A DNA stretch of 35,506 nt from Phoronis australis (lineage: Eukaryota; Phoronida; Phoronidae), in the NCBI GenBank assembly GCA_002633005.1, contig NMRA01000114.1, forward strand, positions 666,306 to 701,811. The letters run 5' to 3'. The notes beneath the pieces are model-generated. The model had not been told where the DNA came from, made no database searches, and was given only the letters and a program-made list of their open reading frames with translations. Of this stretch, positions 22,023-32,985 are shown piece by piece; position 1 is the first letter of the stretch; each line of letters opens with the position of its first letter. Both the position numbers and the translations under genes were made by a program.

Positions 22023-24074
22023 CCATTTCTGTTTTCGGCATACCAGTTGACAGATTTCCAAAACTTTTGTTTTTAAAATGCTGAAAAGTAAAGTTGTTGA
22101 AACAAAGCCAAATATTTTAATTTAACTTTATTTACCTGAATGGATAATATTAATACAAGTGTTTGGAACTTATATTGAAAATTTATTCTCACAAAAAAAT
22201 CGAAAACATACTGGAGCACTTTTTCTGAAAAACTAAATTCATTTGTGGATATTGCAAATGTTGTAAAGTTCTGATTATTGTTCAAAACTTTATTAAAACG
22301 GTTACAGAAATGTATTACGTGAAATTCTCTTTGATTGAAATTAGAGAGACCTGTTACAGTACAAAACACAAAACTGTTATTCATATTTTTATTTGTCTAC
22401 TCTTAAACTGAATTCACAACATTTACCATTTTGTAAATGATAAGTCAAATTTCAGTTGCATAATAATTTAGAAATTTGCTCCTCTGTTCAACTCTGACAA
22501 GTACACAGGTGCTTTGGCCTAATTTTGGATATTTGTGCAGCATCACATGTGACGCGTGGGTCTAAATACATGCACATGCTAATACATGTGTATGTACCAC
22601 AGCTTTATGTACATCTGAAAGGCAGCAATTTATCAAAACAGTGTGGATTCCTAGATCAAACGTCATACTGTTTGAACTCCTAGTTATAGAATTTCAGAAA
22701 CACTACATGTATTTCTGTAATAGAATCACAAAATACTTAGTTTGCAAATTCATTTAATGCAATTTAACTTAGCGCTGTTAGGCATTGATTCAATTATTTG
22801 TCACCTTTCTTGAGTTACAACGTACTTCATGATTTCATCGTATAGTGCAAGCACTAGGGCTCCACTGGCATTTTTGGGTATATTCACGCTGTAGCCTTTG
22901 AAGCACCCTGTAATACCCTCTGTATGCAGGAGTTTACCCCAATACTGACCAGCATGTTGGTACATCTGATTTGTCGTAGTTCTTTCAATAAGCATGGTTT
23001 TGTATATCTTCTCAAATGGGTAGGCAACGACACCTGCTGCTGTTGTTGTGTAGAATCCGATCAACCATGCAGCGAGGAAATTGCAGTGTTGGGGGTTGTT
23101 TAGCAGCATGGCCTTTGCAGTGTAATACCCACCGAAGTAGACCGACCGATTAATTATCACACTCTGTGTGGCCACACTAAACCCATGATAGAGTCCCTTG
23201 ATGCCGTTTGTCTCAACTATGTAATTAAGACATCTCTTGAAATTTCTATGCGTCTTCGCTTGGCTCAACTTGTAAAAATTCAAAACCTGGTATGTGTTAA
23301 TTTGCTCAATTGGATAGATGAGAAACTGTGTCGTCAAAGCTGCAGCTCCCCCTGTTGCCATATTTGCATGAAGCAGACGCATCGGTTGTTCATGGCTCGT
23401 GCCAGTCTTGAAGATGGTTTTGTACTGATTGAAGAATGCAAAGTTGAGTGTATGTTGGGGAAAGGTTCGTATGACATTAAAGGCGTTACCAGACCAAAGA
23501 GAACGAACCCCTTGCTTCTGGGCAAGTGTGCGAAGGCAGTTGGCAAAGCTTTTGTATTTGTGTTTTGGTGATACTTGCCCTTTGCTATATTGTTGAATCT
23601 GAAATCAGAAGAAGAAAACTACGGGTTACTGGTAATGTTAACATTGTTGTTCAGACATCTTGTTACAGACTTGATTGGAGTTGTTACGAGAGCTGGACAT
23701 TAGAAAGTAGTTTTCCTTCAAAATTTTTCCATGTCAAAATGAGAACCCAAACTACGGTGAGAATTTTCTTCTACAAGTCCTTTAGACTACTTAGCGTGAA
23801 ATACAAGTGCCTTGTGAACCAAAAACTTTTAAGCATTTTAAACATAGTGCTGACCTCATAGGACCGAATACCAGTGACCTCTAGAGGACGAGGATGCAAT
23901 TTCACTTTTAATTAAAATGCGTCACGTCTTATCACATGTCTTGTAAAAGGGTTTTTTCATGAAGTCAAATAGGTTCCCCTATGCCACCCACTGCAAAGAG
24001 GTACACAGTGGTACAGCCAGGTGGTGAGACTTGCATGATCAGCCCCTATTATTTCCCAAGTCTCCCAGTGCTCA
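22023..24074. repeat. Direct repeat copy 2, 2,052 bp
   Basis: Partner of 19970-22021. This copy continues without a break into the carrier gene's first exon at 24375-24527, so it is the one attached to the authentic upstream sequence. Confidence 0.85.
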
Positions 24075-24527
24075 GTTTTTATTTATGTATTTTTATTTCG
24101 AGACACAATTTTAGGACAAAGAACAAACATAGACCATGCTCTGTGTTCAAAAGGGGCAACTCTCTGAAATGTCCTACTACAGTCAATGAATTTATCATTG
24201 ATTATCATTGGTCAGCTGCTCAGCACTCAACTCATGATCCCTGCACACACGTGCCAACTCGCAGCACTTTGGGTAACAGTTAATACAAACCCAATAATTT
24301 TTTGACTTTTACAAAATAGTGATCTAGACAATTTGGCCGGATTAGATTCACATCATGTTTTGTCAAGGACTTGCCTTCAAATACAATTGAGCTCTTTCTA
24401 ATGGTGTGAAAACAGATTTGGCAACAACTGAAGAAACGCAGCCTACAGCAAGAGATTTTGTAAAAGAGAATGGATATGTGAACAATTCTTTATCAATACT
24501 ATCTTTTGGAGTGAGTGGGGGAGGCAT
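22801..24527 (-). CDS. Divergent ADP/ATP-carrier-like mitochondrial carrier (SLC25 family)
   Basis: Exon 1 is 24375-24527 (51 codons from ATG, MPPPLTPKDSIDKEL...). Exon 2 is 22801-23598 (265 codons). The joint is in phase 0, giving 316 residues, normal for a three-repeat carrier. The donor is AAG|GCAAGT, so this is a GC-AG intron. ADP/ATP-carrier ancestry shows in GNAFNVIRTFPQHTLNFAF (R79 region), YPIE..., INRSVYFGGY and ALVLALYDEIMKYV, the last being of animal type. All three signature motifs keep P and the acidic residue but lose the base: PLERAQ, PIEQIN, PFEKIY. RRRMMM is replaced by YKTMLI. Relative to bovine carrier numbering, the residues at D92, D195 and K294 become N, Y and M, Y186 becomes N and R279 becomes K. 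Expected in the inner mitochondrial membrane, but normal ADP/ATP exchange is doubtful. The open frame argues against a pseudogene. Confidence 0.88.
24075..24374 (-). other. Intron of the divergent carrier gene
   Basis: Together with 23599-24074 this is the single intron, with donor GC at 24374-24373 and acceptor AG at 23600-23599 on the minus strand. Nothing else recognised in it. Confidence 0.7.
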
Positions 24528-24980
24528 TGGGCTATTGTAGAAGAGACTCAAGTTATGACTTCATCTCTTGTTTACATCACTCATATATCATACAATGACC
24601 CAATGGACAGCAATTTCCAAGGTCCCAAGACAGGCCGAACTTCCAGCTACTAAAAATGTTTTCTACAGCCAGCCAACATCAAAAACGAACAACTTAACTG
24701 TTCATGTTGTATCAAGCTCCTATGACCCAGATTTTTTGATTTGCGCAAAAGCAGTGTGGCACGCATTTACCAAAACTGCTGTCTTCAGTTTAGTCTGTCC
24801 ATCATCCGCAACTGGTCAAATAGTGTAGAAATTAGCGAGGAGTTTGTTTGGTGCGTTTTTGATCCCATTACAAGTTGCATGCACATGTACATTTTATACA
24901 GCTCTAAGTAGCCTTTACCTTAAAGCATACTTTCGAAACGTAGACGTGAAAAGAAAGAATTCCAATAGTGTTTAATAAAT

Positions 24981-24986
24981 TTTATT
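24981..24986 (-). terminator. Possible polyadenylation signal of the upstream ADP/ATP carrier
   Basis: TTTATT on the plus strand is AATAAA on the minus strand, about 670 bases past the stop codon of the carrier at 25657 and before the next carrier gene starts at 24527. Position is sensible, but AT-rich sequence makes chance matches common. Confidence 0.35.
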
Positions 24987-25656
24987 ACAGTCCTGATGTT
25001 ACACACGATATCTGTGAAATCCAGCCACAACTAACGCCTGGCAACCAGTGAGTTCATATCTTACAATGTCCCCAGATGTTGAAAATCTTAACATGTATTT
25101 ACACACCCTCACAACCCCCAAAACAGGTGCTGAAAAATGCTGAAACCAGAATGACATCTTGTTCAACCAATGATTTCCCTAACACTTGTATCCCTTTGTT
25201 CTTGGTTCAATAAGATACCACTCAATAACAAACCCATTCTGAAACCCACCGCATGAACAATCCAGTTACCAAACTCGACTCCCTATTAATGCCAGTTAGA
25301 TAAAATGCAACAATATTGTCAACTCTGAATTCCTTTGTCGTCTACTTCACAACACATGCACAAGTCAGCAACGAGGTACTTCAAGATTTTATCACAATTA
25401 GTTTTGAAATTATCTCCAGTAAATACGACGAGAACGGAAGAACGAATTAAGAGCTATTGAAAACCAAGTCTCTGACACAATCTCATTTGATCACCATCAC
25501 TCACACCGAACTCAAAACTATTGAGGAAAAACAAATCGTTTGAGCCAATACTAAAACAGTAAACATCACACGGCAATATAAATAGAATGTATCTAGTTTA
25601 ATTACAACGTCGGTGCTAGTGATTTTTGTGCAGGCGCCACCTAGTGAGAGTTGTCC

Positions 25657-28136
25657 TTATAACGTCTTGAACCTCCAGGCAACGTAGAGCTCCTTGAACT
25701 TGTCGAAACCAGCCAAAACACCAGCACCGGCGACACCTCTCAGAATGTTTGCACCTGGAAAACAACAGGACACAGCAAAGGTAAACGCACTGTACAACCC
25801 TTCCTAGACACTGAGGCTTCGTAAGACAAGAAATAAAATATGTTGAAGTTGTGCATTGCACAAACTGGACTGCCATTCTGACCTTTCTGGTTTTCATTTG
25901 CATAATAAATGATAATCTAGAAAACTGAAAATTTTAGATTTTACCGTGAACTTTTCTATCAAACAAAATTTACTTACGTTCTTGATGCTATCTTTTTCTT
26001 ATAAACATACCCTTCACTTTCCACAAAATTTTACTTCAAGAAAATATGGTCACGTGATGCAATTGACAACAGACTGGTATTAATCTACAGAATTTCACCT
26101 TTCAGAAAAAGATGTACTTTTAGAGAGTGAATTTGTACAATTCTGTACATACTTGTCCATCGGGTCATGCACAAACACAAACAGTTAGCAAAAGTTCACT
26201 TACCAGCACCCTTCATGAGAGACATGAATCCCTCGTTCTTGAGGATCTGTACTGTGCAGTCGATCGACCCCTTGTACTTGACTGCCTGACCTGAGGTCAT
26301 CATCATACGCCTTCTAATTGTGTCAATGGGATAGGAAACAAGACCAGCACTGATTGTGACCACTGAAACACAAGACATAGCTTATGAATTAGTACACTCC
26401 ACTGGTGTCAAACATCCAACGTGTCCATTTTCTGAAAAGAAAATGCCTCCATATTTCATGAATTCAAACTAGTTGTATTGATCTTCAAACTCGACCAACA
26501 GGAAACAAACTCGTCGCTGCAACGAGTCATAACAGATTTTGGAGAACACTAGTCTGCGTTTTCGGAACAATTCCACATTGAATTTTTTCACAGCAACCAC
26601 CACGTTTTTAACATGCTTAAAATTCTTTTCTGCGTAACAATTGTGAGATACCCATAATGATAGCTAGGAGGCAGAAAATTCTATTTATCTAACAGCATAA
26701 GCAAAATAGTGCCCTCAATACTTACCATATCCGAGCATGAAGGATAGGATGACACCGGCGTCCTCACCCAAGAGTAGGGGCTTCAATGTGTCGTAGAAAC
26801 CAAAGTAGCAGCCACGGTAGACGAAGATGCCGACAGCAGAGATGACAAAACCTCTGTAGAGACCACCGATACCATCTGTTGCGAACGTTTTGCGGTAGAC
26901 ATCCACCATGCCGTTAAACTCACGGCCGCCACCGCCCTTGGCCGAAGCCTTGGCATCGTTGGCCAAACGCGTACGGCAGTAGTCCAAGTGGTAGACAAAC
27001 AACAGGGAGGCAGTGCCAGCAAAACCACCAGAGGCAATGTTCTTGGAGAATTTCAAGGCTTGGCTGTCGGTCTTCTTAGGTTTGAACATAGCCTTGATCT
27101 TGTCTTTGAAGGCAAAATTNCCCCTCCCAACCCACACATTTTTGGATGCAGAGCGGTAGAATTTGTCGCCGCGCTTAACAATAACACGAGACGCCATTGA
27201 AAATCCCACCACGCTGTCCCAGATGCCCTGGCAATGTTGACAATTTACGTTCCTCCGAAACATAAAGAGCAACTTCCGCTTTTCGAGGTGAACGTCGTCT
27301 GCAACGCCACGGTAAGAAAGGAATTTGCCGCAGAAATTTCATATCAAATCAGATTTTTTTAAGCGGAAATATTACAAAAAAAAGCGGAAAGCACATTTGA
27401 AAAAAGCGGAAATCCGCATTTCCGCGGAAAATTCCAAGCCCTGTCATGATCAATATCATTAGAAAATCCTTGCAAATTTTCGTCAACCCAAAATGACCCA
27501 AAATCCAACACCAATGGATCAAATCACATGAATATAGAACAATAACAAACACATCACAAGAGTACCGTCTCAGATTCTGCGACATTTACCACAATGCTGC
27601 ACACTCATAAACACTAGGCCTGCAGTTCTACACTGCTGTAGTGCCAATCCCCATTTTCAATTAAGATTAGTTAGCTTTTTCTGACGGTCAAGTTTCTCCG
27701 ATGCATACAGACTTGCAGTGCAGATATCGAAACATTTGACAAGCAGAGCGAGGCTTAAGTCGTTCTTCACTACTCCGAATCAACTTTGAAGTGTGTTAGG
27801 TCAATCATGCTATTTTTTTTCTGCCTCCCTAAAACAGGGATGCAGGAATCGCTGTTCTTTTGACTGCATCAAACACAGAAAAATGCAAGCAGGGACCAAG
27901 TATCGATAATAGATGGCGCGTCATAACTCACCTTCAGTTCTGTATGTCCTCATGGTGCAATCAATGACACCCTTGTACGGCTTGTCCAGACGGCCCTGCT
28001 TCATCATCTCATCCTGGTTCTGCACGAGCAGCTTGACACGCTCAATGGGCGCAGCCGCTGTTTTGGAGATGATGGCTGCAGCACCGCTGAGGCCAAAGTT
28101 CTCCAAGAAATGGAGCTGCTTCTGGTTGGCCGACAT
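25657..28136 (-). CDS. ADP/ATP carrier of plant/fungal-like type, internally interrupted
   Basis: Inner-membrane exchanger of mitochondrial ATP for cytosolic ADP. Exons: 27932-28136, a partial one 26726-27119, 26204-26362, 25657-25754; all visible borders are GT-AG and split codons join in frame. Repeat 1 has [15 protein letters not shown], repeat 2 [18 protein letters not shown], repeat 3 [15 protein letters not shown]; the C-terminus is [18 protein letters not shown] then [14 protein letters not shown] is the diagnostic ADP/ATP carrier signature. NQDEM, [13 protein letters not shown] and the GAGANILRxVAGAGVL ending are features I associate with plant, fungal and protist carriers; animal carriers have PLDFARTRLAAD and NVLRGMGGAFVLVLYDE. 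About 22 residues (the WRGN...NVIRYFPTQAL segment, with the R79 equivalent) are missing exactly at the N at 27120. The acceptor CCCTTTCAG abuts the ATG, so a UTR exon lies upstream. Confidence 0.9.
27120..27120. other. Single-N join that interrupts an ADP/ATP carrier exon
   Basis: Carrier coding sequence ([11 protein letters not shown]...) begins exactly at 27119 on the minus strand and the sequence just beyond the N is unrelated to carriers. The missing exon portion is about 65 bases. No direct repeat flanks this N, unlike the other four. Confidence 0.9.
27121..27272 (-). other. Unexplained open frame next to the carrier break
   Basis: On the minus strand an ATG at about 27195 opens [20 protein letters not shown] and stays open to the N. 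The composition is coding-like, but the segment lies where carrier intron 1 should be and matches no carrier sequence. It may be an exon fragment of another gene brought in by a wrong join, or chance. Product not recognised. Confidence 0.2.
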
Positions 28137-28138
28137 CT

Positions 28139-28911
28139 GAAAGGGAACGCGAGCAATTTATCAAGAGCTTTGTTCCAGAAGTGGCTAATTGTGACTAATC
28201 AACTAACAAGCAACAATACGACAGCTAGCTTAAGAATGTCTGCATTTCAAGTGCAACGCAATCATTCTTGATGTAATGTCAAGTATAGACACAGAACCAT
28301 GATAATCTTGGATATATCCCTCCTCCATCCTGACATGCATTTACACAATCCTTGGATCACTAGAATGTGTAGTAATCAGTCCTACAAAGGTCCGCACATT
28401 GGTTGTGAACTCACATCCAATGTTCTACTCGCTATTGAACACAGTATGTGTGTCCATCACTCGCGTTTGCAAAATGGAAGTGAATGCAAAACAAAAAAGC
28501 CGGTTTTCAGCTGGGCTGTTTACGTCATTTCGCAATGGTTTGTGAATAGCAAATACACACCACAGGCACTATATCCGAGGTCGAACATATCTCTATCTCT
28601 AAGATATGATTTCTATCTTTGCTATAGGAAACATCAAAAAACAGTTGCTTTTCCTATAAATTCCTTTTACAAAAATATGAAACCAGTGTTTCACTATACA
28701 CAGACACAATCATGCCCACACCCAAAAATTGTGCCCCAGTTCTGTTAAAGCAGTAATAAACAAACGTTTCATCGAAAAACCTGAAATTCTGATTTCGACC
28801 ACTTACCACTTTAAAATTGGTCTCAACACGTTCCTTACACTGATGAGAAGTGACTTATGGGTAACAAGCAAAGAACTAACAGCTGATTATTCCTCAAGAC
28901 CACGCAGAGAG
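28139..28911. other. Probable 5' UTR intron of the ADP/ATP carrier; no gene
   Basis: The acceptor at 28138-28137 shows that the carrier's upstream exon lies to the right. No other exon was recognised here. The open frame at 28299-28748 on the plus strand has no family resemblance or splice support. Confidence 0.4.
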
Positions 28912-29638
28912 CATAAAATGACACACTGTTACAAATCAACTTGGTCTCTAGCTCTGAACAAACACTCAGATTGACTAAGGAGTAATAACAGCTAACAGTC
29001 TAAATCAGAAGTTGTTTTTCGTAATGGAAGGTGGATTTGTGGCCACTTTAACAAACAGCAAGATATACATCTTTTGCAACCCTTCTGCTGTGCGTGAACT
29101 TGGAATTCTGCTTTATCTCCAGATCACGTGTATGGGAGCTTGGAATTACATATTCATTAAAGCAATCAGATGAAATAGCTCACTTGCGAGTCTCTCGTTA
29201 GTCAATGTGACGTCACTGGAAAAGGGGCAAAACCCGCCATATTGCTCTTGTTTGGCCCCGAGTCTTTGCTACACNCATAAAATGACACACTGTTACAAAT
29301 CAACTTGGTCTCTAGCTCTGAACAAACACTCAGATTGACTAAGGAGTAATAGCAGCTAACAGTCTAAATCAGAAGTTGTTTTTCGTAATGGAAGGTGGAT
29401 TTGTGGCCACTTTAACAAACAGCAAGATATACATCTTTAGCAACCCTTCTGCTGTGTGTGAACTTGGAATTCTGCTTTATCTCTAGATCACGTGTATGGG
29501 AGCTTGGAATTACATATTCATTAAAGCAATCAGATGAAATAGCTCACTTGCGAGTCTCTCGTTAGTCAATGTGACGTCACCGGAAAAGGGGCAAAACCCG
29601 CCATATTGCTCTTGTTTGGCCCCGAGTCTTTGCTACAC
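28912..29638. repeat. 363-bp direct repeat around a single N
   Basis: 28912-29274 and 29276-29638 match end to end at a constant offset of 364 bases with about five single-base differences (roughly 98-99% identity). The single N at 29275 sits exactly at the joint. The pattern is the same as at 22022 and points to unmerged alleles or overlapping contig ends. Confidence 0.88.
29205..29250 (-). promoter_or_regulatory. Candidate promoter with CRE and YY1-like sites
   Basis: A perfect CRE, TGACGTCA, at 29208-29215 is followed by CCCGCCATATTG (minus strand CAATATGGCGGG, a YY1-like core). The same sites recur in the repeat copy at 29572-29579 and just beyond. About 20-30 bases further on the minus strand is a fair splice donor (CTCGCAA|GTGAGC). 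It could be the promoter and UTR exon of the carrier that starts at 28136; the 31.9-kb site is the rival. Confidence 0.3.
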
Positions 29639-29639
29639 A

Positions 29640-31390
29640 CGCTAAATTTTACTGGATTTCTTCTGGTGAATTTTACGCTTAAAACGTAAACACAACTTAA
29701 AAGATGGTAGATGTATCGTGGAATAACTGTGAATGGACGAAGAAAATGTGAACTTGTTATGTTGTGCGAAGCTGTGAACGGACTGAAATTGGAACTCAAT
29801 GTGGTCTAGGCCTGAATGCCGCAGGCACACAGGGGCGATAGTTTATCCCCATAAAAACTTACTCACTTCAAAATACAGCAAATAAAAACAAATGAAACAT
29901 GCATATGTGCACATGGAGTTATAATTAATTAACACATACCCTGACTCTGGATACAATTTAGTCTACAAATAACTTGAATCTAGCCATGAAAACCTCGCGG
30001 TTCCCTCAAGTTTCTCTCACAGGGCGCCATCTTGAGGAAGTTACGTGAAATCACGAACAATAAGACCAAGGAACACAAATCTCACAAATTCACTTGATAT
30101 GTTCTCATGTTATTTTGCAAGTGTCACGCGCCACGTCTCGAGCTTCACTCAGTCTCGCGCTAGCCTTTGCCTCATACTCACGTGCCCAGTTCAACTACTT
30201 TGTGGTTATCGCGTGCGCGGTTTAAGTTAACAGTAAGCACAATGTGGAGTTGGAATTCTTCGCCAAAGTCACCTGAATTCCCTTAGCTATGCTTCATCAA
30301 AGATATGTTTAGAAGCAGAAAGGACGACTGGAGAAAATAAGCGCCTTTTTAGGTGATAATTTTAGATGTAGAATGTATTTTTGACGTGGTGAAAACTTTT
30401 AAAATCAGTGAGCGGATTTCGCCTATCACCCGCTTAAAATACATGAAACAAAATTAGTACAAAACGCGATAGAACGTATTGTAGTGCGAATCTGAATTTC
30501 ATTTGCCATAACAGCAATACTTGTTTGGCATTTTTTGAACTAAACGGCCAAAAAGTGGAAGAAAATAACAGAATACACTCTGCTAACATATTGGGCAAAT
30601 GAACCAAACGACGAGCTTTTGCCCCACTTCCCGTGACGTCCCAAATAAGTCTCACGTAATCTCGCATTATTGTTATAAACTCGCAAAAGGACTATTCTCT
30701 GTTCAGTGTAAAATGTGAACGTGATTATTTGAGTAAACTGGCCAAGTTACCTCAGGTATTCCAAGTTCACGCGTACACAATCTTGAGATCAAGCAGAATT
30801 CCAAGTTCAAGCTAAGCACCAACACATGACTTACACAGTGGTAAATCTTCATGTACATTCTAAATAACCCCTGTGAAAAAACATCTCAAACAACTGTGGT
30901 GAAGGTCACTGAGGTCAAAATTGGTGAGAAATCAGTACAAGGCAGACTTTATCACAAGTGACACAGATAATTAATCTTGGACTTGAGCGTGAACGGAAAA
31001 TGACGTTGCACAAGCACTAACGTTTTGAAAAATACACAGGCTACTCTAAATTGAACTTTTCAACTTTTCGTATTCACAACTGGCCAATTTACAGTAATAG
31101 TTGGATAAGTGGGTCCCAGATTAAAAACTTAATTTGAGGAACTGTTACTACCTCAGAATAATGACCATTATTCAGTGGGAGTAACTGGTTTTCAAATCAG
31201 GGGACCATGCAGCCAATTTACTGTGTCACTGACTAGTGACTTATAAACTCATCTTTGAACAGCCCCAAATCATAGCTGGTGGTCACTGGCGTATTATTCC
31301 CCTGTTTATAAGGGTACAAAATGCTCTCTCGCTTGGACTTCACGGTGATTGACAATGGTGGTGATTCCTATAAACCTGATAATGCGCTTT
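29640..31390. other. No gene recognised
   Basis: No recognisable exon on either strand. Local CpG-richer patches occur near 30.1-30.25 and 30.6 kb (for example GTGACGTCCC near 30633) that might be regulatory, but nothing ties them to a gene. Confidence 0.35.
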
Positions 31391-31394
31391 AGGG

Positions 31395-31465
31395 GCGGGT
31401 GCCTAGCTAGTTAAAGTAGTTTCGACTACATCGAGATGGAGTGGATTCGAGCCGACAGTCATATC
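31395..31465 (+). repeat. tRNA-like sequence (SINE head or tRNA relic)
   Basis: GGGTGCCTAGCTAGTTAAAG resembles the acceptor/D-arm and A-box of a tRNA. A short GTAGT-TTCG-ACTAC hairpin and GGATTCGAGCC, close to a B-box, follow. The spacing is short for a full tRNA and no anticodon arm fits well, so it is called as tRNA-derived. The 3' part falls in the 81-bp repeat at the 31515 N. Confidence 0.4.
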
Positions 31466-31596
31466 AAAAACGAAAACAACAAAGAATAAGAATGAAACTG
31501 TAAACGACCTGACANAGATGGAGTGGATTCGAGCCGACAGTCATATCAAAAACGAAAACAACAAAGAATAAGAATGAAACTGTAAACGACCTGACA
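31434..31596. repeat. 81-bp identical direct repeat around a single N
   Basis: 31434-31514 and 31516-31596 are identical as far as I can read, with the N at 31515 at the joint. Exact identity and exact abutment are what two contig ends with an unmerged overlap would give. Confidence 0.9.
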
Positions 31597-31914
31597 AAGT
31601 ACAACCGGTTGTCTTTGTCTACTGTCTACACTCAATCGTCACTATAAATCCTGATGTCTCTTACAGTACCAATTTACCTGAAGAAACGAAGAACATTTTG
31701 AAGTTACCAGTTAATACTTTCTTAAATGTAGTCAGTTGAAAGACATTTCGCGACAGAAAGTCGCCATTGTAGAAAAAAATATCGATGCCAAAGTAGAAAA
31801 ATTCATAAGGTAACATGATGTTAAATAATTACCTTGATAATTGGGGGATTTTATGAGCCGGTTAAACAACCTAACTTTCCTTCCCTTTGAGAGGTTTTAG
31901 AGAGGAAGACAGTA

Positions 31915-31952
31915 CTGCGCATGTTTAGTGACGTCAAAGTGCACTACGTCAC
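31915..31952. promoter_or_regulatory. Candidate promoter: NRF1-like, CRE and second CRE-half sites
   Basis: CTGCGCATG (31915-31923) is an NRF1-type half site, TGACGTCA (31929-31936) a perfect CRE and TACGTCAC (31945-31952) a CRE variant. NRF1 sites are typical of nuclear genes for mitochondrial proteins. On the minus strand a good donor, TTCTTCAG|GTAAATT (exon end 31678), lies downstream, so 31678 to about 31910 could be the noncoding first exon of the carrier whose coding part starts at 28136. Confidence 0.35.
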
Positions 31953-31999
31953 ATACAGCATGAAACAAAAGTGGCTGCTATTCGAAACGCATTCTTTCC

Positions 32000-32985
32000 A
32001 AAACCTGTATGTTCATATTGGTACCTGCTAGCGTATGCTAAGAGATGCAATTAAACAAAATATACGTGAATGCATATATCATTGTAACACAATTACATAG
32101 CCTTAATGTCATAACATTGATACAGGGTGTTCGCGATTCGATCGAGGACCGCGGGTGCGATTAGTGCAAGGTAGGCCTAATGGCTGCGTGAAAGAGAAGA
32201 AAGAAATGCGACTCAAAGCCAGAAAAAATGAAAAATTAATTTTTAACAATGTCCCGTGTTCAAAAACGGGTAACTATGAGTCCGAGACTAACTCCAGTAT
32301 ACCCATGAGTATCGGGTGTTATCTCATACATAGGCTTTGATTATTAGTGGCATGGCCTATCGGCTTTGATTGCCGACGTAACCAATCACGCCTTATCATT
32401 GAACCATAGATACTGGTAAAGTCTATGACAGAACTGGAAGCAAGCGTCTACGCGCTGAGATCTGCGCCCGGGCATCACCGTATGTGTCGCGGTTGAGGTG
32501 CTTCACTGAGAATGATTAAGTGCAAAAGTATAATGCGTTCAGTAGGCCTACTACTCCAGTTACCTGTCTCTTACCTTAATCGTATATTATTGATCACGGC
32601 AACGTAAAACTAAACGATGGTAAGATGTGTGCCTTAGAGGTCTGTTGCAAATCAACCTACACTGCGCTGCTACCAAAGACGCTATTGCCTGAACACCGAT
32701 TGGCTACTTGAGTCGCAAAGTTAGTCAATGCGTCCGTCAGCACACAGAGCGGTGATTGAACGTATTACGTAGCCCAGTTCTTTTGTGGCAATGAATGTGC
32801 TGTTTGATAATAAATATAAATATAAATACAATACACATCGGTCTTTAGACTCAATTGATTTTGCGAATAAAAAGCTTGAATGGAACTCAATCGGCGGTTG
32901 TGTAGTGCATGCGGACGGTCTATTAATAACCCAGTCTACAGCAGACGGCTTTTCCGTGGAGGGCGGATGTGTCGCATAGGCAGAT
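32000..32985. other. No gene recognised
   Basis: No recognisable exon. CCAAT-box-like ACCAATCA near 32389 and GATTGGCTA near 32698 hint at promoter sequence, but no gene could be linked to them. Confidence 0.35.

Noticed and set aside
24925-24960. CGAAACGTAGAC with an AAAG/CTTT stem, hammerhead-like 3' half
   Set aside because: The CTGANGA core is absent upstream, so it cannot be a hammerhead as it stands.
28299-28748. 149-codon plus-strand open frame
   Set aside because: Longest plus-strand frame in the area, but no domain, no splice context and it lies in a probable UTR intron of the minus-strand carrier.
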